DNA of 64,000 bases from JALCLA01 sp965653565 (GCA_965653565.1 CBFHAI010000001.1:62001-126000); one strand, 5' to 3'. Shown: positions 25,407 to 34,933, numbered from the stretch's first letter. The notes: generated by a model not told the origin, from the letters alone. Program-made: numbers and translations.

Positions 25407-26698
25407 TGATCGCCGCCCGCCTGCGCCAGGCCTTCCGCCTCGCCGAGATCGAGGGCCGCTACGACCGCGTGCTGTTCTCGACGGCGGTGGCGCTGGCCGC
25501 GCTCGGCCTGGTGATGGTGGCGTCGAGTTCGATCGCGGTGGGCGAAGGGCTCGACGTGGGCCCGTTCTATTTCCTGACGCGGCATGTGATCTTCCTCGGC
25601 GGCGGCATCGTGCTCGGGTTCGCGATTGCCCGCATCGAACTCAAACACGTCGAGAAGAGCAGTCATCTGTTGTTGCTGCTGTGCTTCATCCTGTTGCTCG
25701 CCGTGTTCCTGCCCGGGATCGGCAAGAGCGTCAACGGCGCGCGGCGCTGGCTCAATATGGGCATTTCCAGTTTCCAGGCCGTGGAGGCCGTGAAACTGAT
25801 GCTGATCGTGTGGCTGGCGAGTTATCTCGTGCGCTTCCGTGAGCAGGTGCAGCAGGAATGGCTCGGTCTGCTCAAGCCGGTCGGTGTGGCGGGTGCCTTG
25901 GTGGCGGCATTGCTGGTGCAGCCGGATTTCGGTTCCGCAGTGCTGATCGTCGCGATCACCGGCGGCATGGTGTGGCTGGGCGGCGTTCGCATCCGCAATC
26001 TGTTGGCGCCTACCCTGTTCGTGGTGCCGGTGCTCGGCTGGGCGGCGATGTCGGAGTCGTATCGCGTGAAGCGATTGACCTCGTTCCTCGATCCCTGGGC
26101 CGATCCGTTCAACGATGGATTCCAGCTGACGCAGGCGCTGATCGCGATCGGACGTGGCGAATGGTTCGGCGTCGGGCTCGGCGCGAGCATCCAGAAACTG
26201 TTCTACCTGCCCGAGGCGCATACCGATTTCATCTTCGCGGTGATCGCCGAAGAACTCGGTTTCCTCGGCATCCTGTGCGTGCTCGCGTTGTTCGCGTTGC
26301 TGGTGGGGCGCGCCTTCGTGCTCGGTTTGCGCGCGGTCGAACTCGGCCGCCACTTCGCTGGCTACTGTGCGTTCGGCGTCGCGCTGTGGATCGGATTGCA
26401 GGCGCTGGTGTCGATTGGCGTGAACCTCGGTGTGCTGCCGACCAAAGGCCTGACGCTGCCGCTGATTTCGTCCGGCGGTTCAAGCGTGCTGATGACGTGC
26501 GCCGCCGTGGGTCTGCTGCTGCGTGTGAGCTACGAACTCGATCGCGCGCAGCGCCAGGTCGCACGCGTGCGCAGCGGCGTGAACGCGGCGACGCTCGATG
26601 CCGAAACCGCCGCGGCGATCGATCCGATCCCGCCCGTCGTTGAGGTGCGGCCGAGTCCGTGGCGTCGCGTCGAGCCGACTTTCGGAGCCGTCGCATGA
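25406..26698 (+). CDS. ftsW: peptidoglycan glycosyltransferase FtsW
   Basis: FtsW is the SEDS-family polymerase that builds septal glycan chains from lipid II with FtsI. The 430-residue protein has about ten membrane segments; KSVNGARRWLNMG, EAVKLMLIVWLASYL, the loop SFLDPWADPFNDGFQ and GLTLPLISSGGSSVL are family signatures. The start ATG shares its A with the mraY stop. The cytoplasmic tail after the last membrane segment (about 45 residues) is longer and more acidic than the core. Confidence 0.97.
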   Translation: MIAARLRQAFRLAEIEGRYDRVLFSTAVALAALGLVMVASSSIAVGEGLDVGPFYFLTRHVIFLGGGIVLGFAIARIELKHVEKSSHLLLLLCFILLLAVFLPGIGKSVNGARRWLNMGISSFQAVEAVKLMLIVWLASYLVRFREQVQQEWLGLLKPVGVAGALVAALLVQPDFGSAVLIVAITGGMVWLGGVRIRNLLAPTLFVVPVLGWAAMSESYRVKRLTSFLDPWADPFNDGFQLTQALIAIGRGEWFGVGLGASIQKLFYLPEAHTDFIFAVIAEELGFLGILCVLALFALLVGRAFVLGLRAVELGRHFAGYCAFGVALWIGLQALVSIGVNLGVLPTKGLTLPLISSGGSSVLMTCAAVGLLLRVSYELDRAQRQVARVRSGVNAATLDAETAAAIDPIPPVVEVRPSPWRRVEPTFGAVA

Positions 26699-27780
26699 AT
26701 GCGCAGGCACCCGTGATGATCATGGCCGGCGGCACCGGCGGACATATTTTCCCCGGCCTTGCGGTGGCGCAGGTGTTGCGCGATCGCGGCGTGCCGGTGG
26801 TGTGGCTGGGGTCGAGCCATGGCCTGGAAAACAAGCTGGTGCCGGCGGCCGGTATCACGCTCGATACGATCGCGGTGACGGCATTGCGCGGTCGCGGCCC
26901 GTTGTCGTTGTTGCTCGCGCCGCTGCGCCTGGCGCGCTCATTGTGGCAAGCGCTTGGCGTGTTGCGCCGGCGCAAGCCGCGCAGTGTGTTGAGCCTCGGT
27001 GGATTCGCCGCGGGGCCGGGCGGCGTGGCTGCGTGGCTGCTGCGTCGTCCGCTGCTGGTGCACGAACAAAATCGCGTGCCCGGTTTCACCAACCGCGCGC
27101 TGGCGAAGCTGGCACGCGCGGTTCTCACCGGGTTTCCCGATGTTTTTCCGCGCGCGCTCGGCGCCGATGCGGTGGGCAATCCGGTGCGTCCGTCGATCGC
27201 CGCGGTGCCGCCGCCGAACCTGCGCTTCGCCGGTCGCAACGGCACGCGCCGCGTGCTCGTGCTCGGCGGCAGCCAGGGCGCGCGCGCACTCAATAGCGCG
27301 GTGCCGCAGGCGTTGCAGTCGTTGCGGATCGAGCAGCCGATCGAAGTGCGCCACCAATGCGGTGAGCGCCACCTGCAACAGGCGCAGCAGGCCTACGCGC
27401 AGGCGGGTGTCGCGGCGCAGGTCGATGCCTTCATCGGCGACATGGCCGAAGCCTACGCCTGGGCCGACCTCGTGATCTGTCGTGCCGGTGCGTTGACGCT
27501 GGCCGAGCTCGCAGCGGTCGGCGTCGGCGCGATCCTCGTGCCGTTCCCGCACGCGGTCGACGATCACCAGACGCGCAATGCGGAATTCCTCGTAGCCAAC
27601 GGAGCGGCGATCCTGGTGCCGGAAAACGACGACCTCGCCGCGCATCTGGCGCGCGCGCTGACCGACCTGCTGCCGTCGCGTCTGCGGCTGATGCAGATGG
27701 CGCAGGCCGCGCGTGCGCAGGCGCGCATCGATGCGGCCGAACGCGTCGCCGACCTTTGTCTGTCGGAGGCCCGCGTATGA
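26695..27780 (+). CDS. murG: UDP-GlcNAc:lipid I N-acetylglucosaminyltransferase MurG
   Basis: MurG makes lipid II on the cytoplasmic face of the membrane. The 361-residue GT-B enzyme has the N-terminal loop AGGTGGHIFPGLAVA, LSLGGFAAGPGG, the mid-protein loop LVLGGSQGARALN and the UDP-GlcNAc site CRAGALTLAELAAVG. The ATG at 26695 overlaps the ftsW stop (ATGA); an upstream in-frame ATG lies inside ftsW and is not needed. The stop overlaps murC by four bases. Confidence 0.97.
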   Translation: MNAQAPVMIMAGGTGGHIFPGLAVAQVLRDRGVPVVWLGSSHGLENKLVPAAGITLDTIAVTALRGRGPLSLLLAPLRLARSLWQALGVLRRRKPRSVLSLGGFAAGPGGVAAWLLRRPLLVHEQNRVPGFTNRALAKLARAVLTGFPDVFPRALGADAVGNPVRPSIAAVPPPNLRFAGRNGTRRVLVLGGSQGARALNSAVPQALQSLRIEQPIEVRHQCGERHLQQAQQAYAQAGVAAQVDAFIGDMAEAYAWADLVICRAGALTLAELAAVGVGAILVPFPHAVDDHQTRNAEFLVANGAAILVPENDDLAAHLARALTDLLPSRLRLMQMAQAARAQARIDAAERVADLCLSEARV

Positions 27781-29207
27781 AGCGTCTGCAGGCCGGCGGC
27801 GATCTGGCGAGCAGCTTCCGCCGCGTGCATTTCGTCGGCATCGGCGGCGTCGGCATGAGCGGCATCGCCGAGGTGTTGTGCACGCTCGGCTACACCGTTT
27901 CGGGATCGGACCAAGGCGATTCGGCCGCCACGCGGCGGCTCGCCGGTATGGGGGCGCGCGTCTATCGCGGCCATGCGGCCGAGCAGATCGAAGGCGTCGA
28001 CGTCGTCGTCGTATCGAGCGCGATCAAACCCGACAATCCCGAATTGGTGGCGGCGCGCGCGCAGCGCGTGCCGATCGTGCCGCGCGCGGAAATGCTGGCC
28101 GAACTGATGCGTTTCCGCCGCGGCATCGCGGTGGCCGGTACGCACGGCAAGACGACGACGACGAGCCTCGTCGCCAGCGTGTTGTCGGAAGCCGGCATGG
28201 ATCCGACCTTCGTGATCGGCGGGCAATTGCTGTCGGCCGGCGCCAACGCGCGCCTCGGCGGCGGCGAGTGGCTGGTGGCCGAAGCCGACGAAAGCGACGG
28301 CAGCTTCCTGCGCCTCACGCCTCTCATCGCCGTCGTTACCAACATCGATGCCGATCACCTGGAAAACTACGGCGGCGATTTTGCCAATGTGCAGGCGGCA
28401 TTCTCCGAATTCCTGCATCGCCTACCGTTTTACGGCCTGGCGGTGCTGTGCATCGACGATGCCGAAGTGCGCGCGCTCGCGCACGAAATGCCGCGTCATG
28501 TGCTGACCTACGGCTTCGATGCGTCCGCTGAAGTGCGCGCCGACGACGTGCGCCAGCAAGCCGGCCGCACGACCTTCGTGCTGCGCCTGCCGCAGAGCGA
28601 GCCGCTGCCGGTGACCTTGAATCTGCCGGGCCGCCACAACGTGCAGAACTCGCTCGCGGCCGCAGCGATCGGCTGGCAACTGGGCGCCGAACCGACAGCG
28701 ATTGCGCGCGCACTGGAAAAATTCCAGGGCATCGGCCGCCGCTTCAACCAGCACGGCGAAAAGCCGATCGCGAACGGCAAAGTGCTGCTAGTCGACGACT
28801 ACGGCCATCATCCGCGCGAACTGGCTGCGGTGTTCGAAGCCGCGCGCGCCGGCTGGCCGCAGCGCCGACTCGTCGTCGCATTCCAGCCGCATCGCTACAC
28901 GCGCACGCGCGATCTGCTCGACGACTTCGCGGCCGTGCTGTCGGATGTCGACGCCGTCGTGCTCACCGAAGTCTATGCCGCCGGTGAAGCGTCGATCACC
29001 GGCGCCGATGCCAAATCGCTGGCGCGTGCGATCCGCGCGCGCGGCCGCATCGCCCCGGTCGTGGTGCCGAACGCCAAGGCACTGCGCGGCGTGCTGCCCG
29101 ACGTGTTGCAGGACGGCGATCTGCTGATCCTGATGGGCGCCGGCGATATCGGCGCCGCCGCGCAGGACATCGCCACGAATGGATTCGAAGGAGCGAACAC
29201 CGCATGA
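27777..29207 (+). CDS. murC: UDP-MurNAc:L-alanine ligase MurC
   Basis: MurC adds the first amino acid, L-alanine, to UDP-MurNAc. The 476-residue Mur ligase shows the nucleotide-binding FVGIGGVGMSGIAEVL, the ATP loop AGTHGKTTTTSLVAS, VAEADESDGSFL and DDYGHHPRELAA. The ATG at 27777 overlaps the murG stop. It comes after MurE and MurF in gene order but acts first in the pathway. Confidence 0.97.
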   Translation: MKRLQAGGDLASSFRRVHFVGIGGVGMSGIAEVLCTLGYTVSGSDQGDSAATRRLAGMGARVYRGHAAEQIEGVDVVVVSSAIKPDNPELVAARAQRVPIVPRAEMLAELMRFRRGIAVAGTHGKTTTTSLVASVLSEAGMDPTFVIGGQLLSAGANARLGGGEWLVAEADESDGSFLRLTPLIAVVTNIDADHLENYGGDFANVQAAFSEFLHRLPFYGLAVLCIDDAEVRALAHEMPRHVLTYGFDASAEVRADDVRQQAGRTTFVLRLPQSEPLPVTLNLPGRHNVQNSLAAAAIGWQLGAEPTAIARALEKFQGIGRRFNQHGEKPIANGKVLLVDDYGHHPRELAAVFEAARAGWPQRRLVVAFQPHRYTRTRDLLDDFAAVLSDVDAVVLTEVYAAGEASITGADAKSLARAIRARGRIAPVVVPNAKALRGVLPDVLQDGDLLILMGAGDIGAAAQDIATNGFEGANTA

Positions 29208-30235
29208 CCGCCAATAACGATCCGCGCGCTTTCGGCCGCGTCGCCGTGCTGATGGGCGGCACCTCGAGCGAGCGCGAAGTTTCGCTCGATTCGGGCCGCA
29301 ATGTGCTCGACGCGCTGCGGGCGCGCGGCGTCGACGCGCATCCGGTCGATGGCATTCCGGCGCTGGTCGATGCGCTGGTCGCGAAACGTTTCGATCGCGT
29401 TTTCAACGTGCTGCACGGCAATCGCGGCGGCGGTGAAGATGGCGTGCTGCAAGGCCTGCTGGAATCGTTCCGGATCCCGTACACCGGCTCGGATGTGCTC
29501 GGCTCGGCGTTGGCGATGGACAAGATCCGCACCAAGCAGGTGTGGCTCGCGCTTGGGTTGCCGACGCCGCGCTACGCACGCCTGGCGCGCGGCGCCGATG
29601 TGCACGAAGCGGCGCGCGATCTCGGCCTGCCGGTGATCGTGAAGCCGGCCTGCGAAGGGTCGAGTGTCGGTGTGAGCCGCGTGTTCGACGAACAGGATCT
29701 CGATGCCGCCGTGTCGCTCGCCTCGCGCTATACGCAGGCCGGCGCCGGCAACGAAATGCTGATGGAACAGCTGATCCACGGCCACGACAACGGCGCCGGC
29801 GAATACACGGTCGGCATCCTCGACAACCAGGCGCTGCCGAGCATCCGCATCGTGCCGGCCGGCGAGTACTACGACTATCACGCGAAATACGTTGCGGAAG
29901 ACACGCAATACGTTTGCCCCGGCCTCGAGGGCGCAGCCGAAGCCCGGATGCGTGCGCTCGCCCTCGAGGCTTTTCGCGCGGTCGGTTGCCGCGGCTGGGG
30001 CCGCGTCGACCTGATGCGCGACGGCGAAGGCCGCGACTGGCTGCTCGAAGTGAATACGGCGCCGGGCATGACTAGTCATTCGCTGGTGCCGAAGGCCGCG
30101 CGCGCGGTCGGCATCGATTTCGAAACGCTGTGCTGGAAGATTCTCGAATTGACGTTGGCGGGCAGCGCCGGCGAAGACGATTCCATCGCTGCCGATTCGC
30201 CGTTTTCGATCGACGACGGAGACGCGGCGCGATGA
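29204..30235 (+). CDS. ddl: D-alanine:D-alanine ligase
   Basis: Ddl joins two D-alanines for use by MurF. The 343-residue ATP-grasp enzyme has VLMGGTSSEREVSLDSG, the N-terminal GNRGGGEDGVLQGLLE, PVIVKPACEGSSVGVSR and the metal-binding end LEVNTAPGMTSHSLVPKAA. It overlaps murC and ftsQ by four bases each. About 25 residues at the C-terminus (AGEDDSIAADSP) extend past the usual family end. It corresponds to ddlB of the E. coli cluster. Confidence 0.97.
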   Translation: MTANNDPRAFGRVAVLMGGTSSEREVSLDSGRNVLDALRARGVDAHPVDGIPALVDALVAKRFDRVFNVLHGNRGGGEDGVLQGLLESFRIPYTGSDVLGSALAMDKIRTKQVWLALGLPTPRYARLARGADVHEAARDLGLPVIVKPACEGSSVGVSRVFDEQDLDAAVSLASRYTQAGAGNEMLMEQLIHGHDNGAGEYTVGILDNQALPSIRIVPAGEYYDYHAKYVAEDTQYVCPGLEGAAEARMRALALEAFRAVGCRGWGRVDLMRDGEGRDWLLEVNTAPGMTSHSLVPKAARAVGIDFETLCWKILELTLAGSAGEDDSIAADSPFSIDDGDAAR

Positions 30236-31014
30236 ACAGCTTCATCCGCCTGTTCGCCTGGTCGTTGGCTTTGCTGCTGGTGGCGCTGCCGCTGGTGGCG
30301 ATCCTCAACGGCTGGCTGGCATCGGATCGCTGGCCGATCGAACGGCTGCGGCTGACGGCGGAGTACGAGCGCGTGTCGGGCGAGCAGGTGCGCACGGCGG
30401 TGGCTTCGCAACTGGGGCGCGGATTCTTCGCGATCAACCTGGCCGAAGTGCAGCGTTCGGTGGCGGCGCTGCCGTGGGTCGATCGCGTCGAAGTGCGCAA
30501 GCGCTGGCCCGACCTGATCGAAATCACGGTGCATGAGCATCGCGCTTTCGCGCGCTGGGGCAGCGATCGCCTGTTGTCGGATGAAGGCGAGTTGTTCACC
30601 GCGCCCGGCCTGGAACAGGTGCAGGGCTTGCCACTGCTCGACGGCCCCGATGCGAGCGTGAGCGACGTGGTGGCGTTGTACGGCGAAGCGCAGCGCATGT
30701 TCGCGGGCACCACGCTGGCGATCCAGGGCGTGCGGTTGTCGGCGCGCGGCAGCTGGAGCCTGACCTTGGCCGATGGTGCGCGCGTGGTGATCGGGCGCGC
30801 CGATCCGGCGCCGCGGTTGCAGCGGCTGGTGCGCTATCTGCCGCAGTTGCTGGCCGGCGAGGTGCGCGCGTTCGATCGCATCGATCTGCGCTACACGAAC
30901 GGCTTCGCGGTGCGCTGGCTGCCCGCCGCCGAAGAATCCATCCACCCCGGCAATCCTGCGGCGCAACCGCCGCAAGCCGTGCACGACGCGAACCGGAATC
31001 GGGCAGACGCATGA
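30232..31014 (+). CDS. ftsQ: cell division protein FtsQ
   Basis: FtsQ links FtsL/FtsB to the rest of the divisome. The 260-residue protein has one N-terminal membrane segment (about 6-26), a POTRA domain (about 35-100, WPIERLRLTAEYERVSGEQ start) and a beta domain with LPWVDRVEVRKRWPDLIEI. The ATG at 30232 overlaps ddl; the frame is open further upstream inside ddl but that sequence is arginine-rich shadow. It overlaps ftsA by four bases. Confidence 0.96.
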   Translation: MNSFIRLFAWSLALLLVALPLVAILNGWLASDRWPIERLRLTAEYERVSGEQVRTAVASQLGRGFFAINLAEVQRSVAALPWVDRVEVRKRWPDLIEITVHEHRAFARWGSDRLLSDEGELFTAPGLEQVQGLPLLDGPDASVSDVVALYGEAQRMFAGTTLAIQGVRLSARGSWSLTLADGARVVIGRADPAPRLQRLVRYLPQLLAGEVRAFDRIDLRYTNGFAVRWLPAAEESIHPGNPAAQPPQAVHDANRNRADA

Positions 31015-32246
31015 ACCGCAAGGGCGACAAATCGCTGATCGTCGGGCTCGACATCGGCACCTCGAAAGTGGTGGCGCTGGTCGGCGAATACACGCCGGGC
31101 GAACCGATCGAGGTGATCGGCATCGGCTCGCACGCAGCGCACGGGCTCAAGCGCGGCGTGGTGGTCGATATCGAATCGACGGTCAACTCGATCCAGCGCG
31201 CGATCGAAGAAGCCGAACTGATGGCCGGCTGCGAAATCCGTTCGGTGTACGCCTCGATCAGCGGCTCGCACACGCAGTGCAAGAACTCGCCGGGCATCGT
31301 GCCGATCAAGGACGGCGAGGTCACCTACGCCGACATGGAGCGCGTGCTCGAAGCGGCGAAGGCGGTGGCGATTCCGTCCGACCAGCGCATCCTGCATGCG
31401 ATCCCGCAGGAATACATCGTCGACAACTCGCAGGAAGGCATCCGGCATCCGGTCGGCATGTCGGGCGTGCGTCTCGAAGTGCGCGCGCATCTGGTCGTCG
31501 GCGCGTTGTCGGCGGCGCAGAACATCAGTAAGTGCGTCAATCGCTGCGGGCTGCAGGTCGACGATCTGATCCTGGGTTCGCTGGCGTCGAGCCAGGCGGT
31601 GTTGACGGCCGATGAGAAAGAGCTCGGCGTCGCGCTGGTCGACATCGGCGCCGGCACCACCGACATCGCGGTGTTCGCGCAGGGCGCGATCCGCCACAGC
31701 GCTTCGCTGCCGATCGCCGGCGATCAGGTGACCAACGACATCGCGCATCTGCTGCGCACGCCGACGCCGCATGCCGAGGAAATCAAGGTTCGTTATGCCT
31801 GCGCGCTGGCGCAGCTGGCGACTGCCGAGGAAAGCATCCAGGTGCCGAGCGTCGGCGATCGCCCGCCGCGGCGTCTGGCTCGACAGGCCCTGGCCGAAGC
31901 GGTGCAGAACCGCTACGAAGAAATTTTCGAAATGGTGCAGGCCGAACTGCGCCGCTCCGGTTTCGAAGAACTGGTGCGCGCCGGTCTCGTGCTGACCGGT
32001 GGCGCGGCAAAGATGGAAGGCGTCACCGAACTGGCCGAGGAAATGCTGCACATGCCGGTGCGAATCGGCATTCCGCAGTACGTCACCGGGCTGGGCGAAG
32101 TGGTCGGAAATCCCGTGCATGCAACGGGCGTCGGCCTGTTGCTGTGGGGCAGTCAGATCGAAAACCCGCGCCGTCCGGCGGCCGCGCCCGGTCGGGTCGG
32201 GACGCTGTGGTCGCGGGTGAAGAACTGGTATCGCGGAGAGTTTTGA
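31011..32246 (+). CDS. ftsA: cell division protein FtsA
   Basis: FtsA is the actin-like protein that anchors FtsZ to the membrane. The 411-residue protein begins with IVGLDIGTSKVVALVG (phosphate loop), has the SHTQ-containing 1C region, VDIGAGTTDIAVFAQG (second phosphate loop) and VLTGGAAKMEGV. Its last residues (WSRVKNWYRGEF) form the amphipathic membrane-targeting helix. It is the last gene of the overlapping chain; 117 bases separate it from ftsZ. Confidence 0.98.
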   Translation: MNRKGDKSLIVGLDIGTSKVVALVGEYTPGEPIEVIGIGSHAAHGLKRGVVVDIESTVNSIQRAIEEAELMAGCEIRSVYASISGSHTQCKNSPGIVPIKDGEVTYADMERVLEAAKAVAIPSDQRILHAIPQEYIVDNSQEGIRHPVGMSGVRLEVRAHLVVGALSAAQNISKCVNRCGLQVDDLILGSLASSQAVLTADEKELGVALVDIGAGTTDIAVFAQGAIRHSASLPIAGDQVTNDIAHLLRTPTPHAEEIKVRYACALAQLATAEESIQVPSVGDRPPRRLARQALAEAVQNRYEEIFEMVQAELRRSGFEELVRAGLVLTGGAAKMEGVTELAEEMLHMPVRIGIPQYVTGLGEVVGNPVHATGVGLLLWGSQIENPRRPAAAPGRVGTLWSRVKNWYRGEF

Positions 32247-32363
32247 AAAAGCAGCGGTGCGGTGAAGTGCGGAACCGTGGCGAATGGAGCAAAAGGACCG
32301 GGAACGCGACAGGGGCGTTCTCTTGCAACTGGATGGGGCACTGACGAGGACGAGGGCAAGGAC

Positions 32364-33554
32364 ATGTTCGAGCTGGTCGAGAAAATGGCACCCAATGCGG
32401 TGATCAAGGTGATCGGAGTGGGCGGCGGCGGTGGCAACGCGGTCGCGCACATGGTCAATTCCAATGTCGAAGGTGTGGAGTTCGTCTGCGCCAATACCGA
32501 TGCCCAGGCGATCAAGGGCGTCGGCGCGAAATCGATCCTGCAACTTGGCGGCAACGTCACCAAGGGGCTGGGCGCGGGCGCGAATCCGGAGGTCGGCCGG
32601 CAGGCCGCGCTGGAAGATCGCGAACGCATCGTCGAGGCGCTCGAAGGCGCCGACATGGTGTTCATCACTGCCGGCATGGGTGGCGGCACCGGCACCGGTG
32701 CGGCGCCCGTGGTGGCGCAGCTGGCGAAGGAGATGGGCATCCTGACGGTGGCCGTCGTCACCAAGCCGTTCCCGTTCGAGGGCCGCCGCCGCATGCAGGT
32801 GGCGTTGAAGGGCATCGAGGAGCTGTCGCATCACTGCGATTCGCTGATCACGATCCCGAACGAAAAGCTGATCACGGTGCTCGGCCGCGAGGCCACCATG
32901 ATCCAGGCTTTCCGTGCGGCGAATGACGTGCTGCTCGGTGCGGTGCAGGGCATCGCCGATCTGATCGTGCGTCCCGGCCTGATCAACGTCGACTTCGCCG
33001 ACGTGCGCACCGTGATGTCCGAAATGGGCATGGCGATGATGGGTTCGGGCGTGGCCCGCGGCGACGATCGCGCGATGGCGGCGGCCGAGGCGGCGATCAG
33101 CAACCCGCTGCTCGACGACGTCAACCTGGCCGGCGCCAACGGCATCCTGGTCAACATCACGGCCGGGCCGGATTTCACGATGCGCGAGTTCGACGAAGTC
33201 GGCCGCACCATCGAGGAGTTTGCCTCGGAAGACGCCACCGTCGTCATCGGCACGGTGCTCGACCACGACATGCAGGACGAAGTGCGCGTCACCGTGGTGG
33301 CGACGGGCCTCAACCGCGCCGCCGCGCGCCAGCCGATCCGCGCGCCGGAGAAGGAAACCGCGCAGCGGCCGGTGAAGCTGGTGCGCAACGCGACGACCGG
33401 ACTGGTCGACTACAGCGCGATGTCGAACGCCGCTGCGGCGGCGGCGACGATGCCGTCGGCGCCGTCGCGCACCCGCGCCGAAACCCCGGCCGGTGGCGAG
33501 ATGGCGATGGACTACCTGGATATCCCGGCGTTCCTGCGCCGCCAGGCGGACTGA
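32364..33554 (+). CDS. ftsZ: cell division GTPase FtsZ
   Basis: FtsZ forms the division ring. The 396-residue protein has IKVIGVGGGGGNAV at the N-terminus, the tubulin signature GGGTGTGAAP, the T7 loop NVDFADVRTVMSEMG, a poorly conserved linker (about 320-380) and the conserved C-terminal peptide DYLDIPAFLRRQAD that binds FtsA and ZipA. The ATG at 32364 follows GAGGACGAGGG. Upstream in-frame ATGs give an unrelated basic peptide. Confidence 0.98.
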   Translation: MFELVEKMAPNAVIKVIGVGGGGGNAVAHMVNSNVEGVEFVCANTDAQAIKGVGAKSILQLGGNVTKGLGAGANPEVGRQAALEDRERIVEALEGADMVFITAGMGGGTGTGAAPVVAQLAKEMGILTVAVVTKPFPFEGRRRMQVALKGIEELSHHCDSLITIPNEKLITVLGREATMIQAFRAANDVLLGAVQGIADLIVRPGLINVDFADVRTVMSEMGMAMMGSGVARGDDRAMAAAEAAISNPLLDDVNLAGANGILVNITAGPDFTMREFDEVGRTIEEFASEDATVVIGTVLDHDMQDEVRVTVVATGLNRAAARQPIRAPEKETAQRPVKLVRNATTGLVDYSAMSNAAAAAATMPSAPSRTRAETPAGGEMAMDYLDIPAFLRRQAD

Positions 33555-33956
33555 CAGCACGCGATCGACCTCGTCGCTGCATCGTTTCGACCCTCTCCCG
33601 CGTCGGGAGAGGGTTCGGATGGCGGTTCGGCCTTGCCCTGCTTTCGTTCGGGGCCGAACCGCTCTTCCGGCAGGGAGGGCGTCGGCGCGCGCGGCTTTCG
33701 CTTCGGCGCCTTCGATACGACCGGCCTCTTGAATAGGGCCGCTGCGAATCCAACCATTGGGGCGCTGCCGGCCCTCGAGCGTCGCAAGAGCGACGGCTGC
33801 AAATCACCGCGAGACCCGTCAGACTAGCCGCGCGATGTTGCGGAAAAGCGACAAAACGTGGTCATTTCGCCAAAAGTTACTTTCCCCGGCGAAAAGACGC
33901 GTGCTATTCTCGCCCGGCTTTTGTCGCGCTCCTGCCCCGGAGAACGCACGAATCTT
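33555..33956. other. ftsZ-lpxC gap with three inverted repeats
   Basis: No gene is seen. Three inverted repeats stand out: CCCTCTCCCG / CGGGAGAGGG with a 3-base loop (33591-33613), CGGTTCGGCC / GGCCGAACCG with a 19-base loop (33623-33661), and CGTCGC / GCGACG with a 4-base loop (33780-33795). The first is the most likely transcription end for the dcw operon although it has no T-run. A -10-like TATTCT at 33905-33910 may serve lpxC. Confidence 0.6.
33591..33613 (+). terminator. hairpin after ftsZ, possible terminator
   Basis: Ten perfect base pairs around a CGT loop lie 36 bases after the ftsZ stop. The run of T needed for a classical terminator is absent (TTCGG follows), so it may act in RNA stability or be an intergenic repeat copy. 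Confidence 0.4.
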
Positions 33957-34871
33957 ATGATCAAACAACGAACCCTCAAAAACGTGATCCGCGCCACCGG
34001 CGTGGGTCTGCACTCCGGCGACAAGGTCTATATGACCTTGCGGCCCGCCGCCGTGGACACGGGCATCGTGTTCCGGCGCGTGGACTTCGCCGAGCCCGTC
34101 GAAATCCGCGCCACCGCTACCAATGTGGGCGAGACCAGCCTGTCCACCACGCTGGTGCAGGGCGACGTGCGCATCTCCACGGTCGAACATCTGCTGTCGG
34201 CGATGGCGGGCCTGGGGATCGACAATGCCTATGTCGATCTGTCCGCGCCCGAAGTGCCGATCATGGATGGCTCGGCCGGCCCGTTCGTCTTCCTGATCCA
34301 GTCCGCCGGCATCGAAGAGCAGAACAAGGCCAAGCGTTTCGTCCGCATCAAGAAGACGATCACGCTCAAAGACGGCGACAAATGGGCCCGCTTCGAGCCC
34401 TTCGACGGTTTCAAGGTCGGCTTCTCGATCGACTTCAACCATCCGATCTTCACCAAATCCACCTCGCGCGCCGAAATCGATTTCTCCACGACCTCGTTCG
34501 TGAAGGAAGTCAGCCGCGCACGCACCTTCGGTTTCATGAAGGACATCGAGATGCTGCGCGAGCGCAACCTGGCGCTGGGCGGCTCGATGGACAACGCGAT
34601 CGTGCTCGACGATTACCGCGTGCTCAACGACGACGGCCTGCGCTACGAGGACGAGTTCGTCAAGCACAAGATCCTCGACGCGATCGGTGATCTCTACCTG
34701 CTGGGCCACAGCCTGGTGGGTGCGTTCTACGGCCATAAGTCCGGGCACCAGTTGAACAATCAGCTGCTGCGCGCGCTCATCGCCGACCAGTCGGCCTGGG
34801 AAGAAGTCACCTTCCAAGATCCGGCCGCGGCGCCGATTTCCTACTCGCACCCGGCCCAGGCCGCGGTCTAA
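33957..34871 (+). CDS. lpxC: UDP-3-O-acyl-GlcNAc deacetylase LpxC
   Basis: LpxC carries out the committed deacetylation step of lipid A synthesis. The 304-residue zinc enzyme shows QRTLKNVIRATGVGLHSG, STVEHLLSAMAGLGIDN (zinc-ligand His), EVPIMDGSAGPF and the HKILDAIGDLYLLGH-to-GHKSGHQLNN stretch with the remaining metal and catalytic residues. It ends the dcw block, as in E. coli and Pseudomonas. The ATG at 33957 is preceded by a GGAGAACG site; upstream in-frame starts lie in the promoter area. Confidence 0.98.
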   Translation: MIKQRTLKNVIRATGVGLHSGDKVYMTLRPAAVDTGIVFRRVDFAEPVEIRATATNVGETSLSTTLVQGDVRISTVEHLLSAMAGLGIDNAYVDLSAPEVPIMDGSAGPFVFLIQSAGIEEQNKAKRFVRIKKTITLKDGDKWARFEPFDGFKVGFSIDFNHPIFTKSTSRAEIDFSTTSFVKEVSRARTFGFMKDIEMLRERNLALGGSMDNAIVLDDYRVLNDDGLRYEDEFVKHKILDAIGDLYLLGHSLVGAFYGHKSGHQLNNQLLRALIADQSAWEEVTFQDPAAAPISYSHPAQAAV

Positions 34872-34933
34872 AAGGAAGTCGGGCCCAAGTTCACGGTTTC
34901 GTCACGAGGCACTTGACCAGCGGTTGGCCGGTC

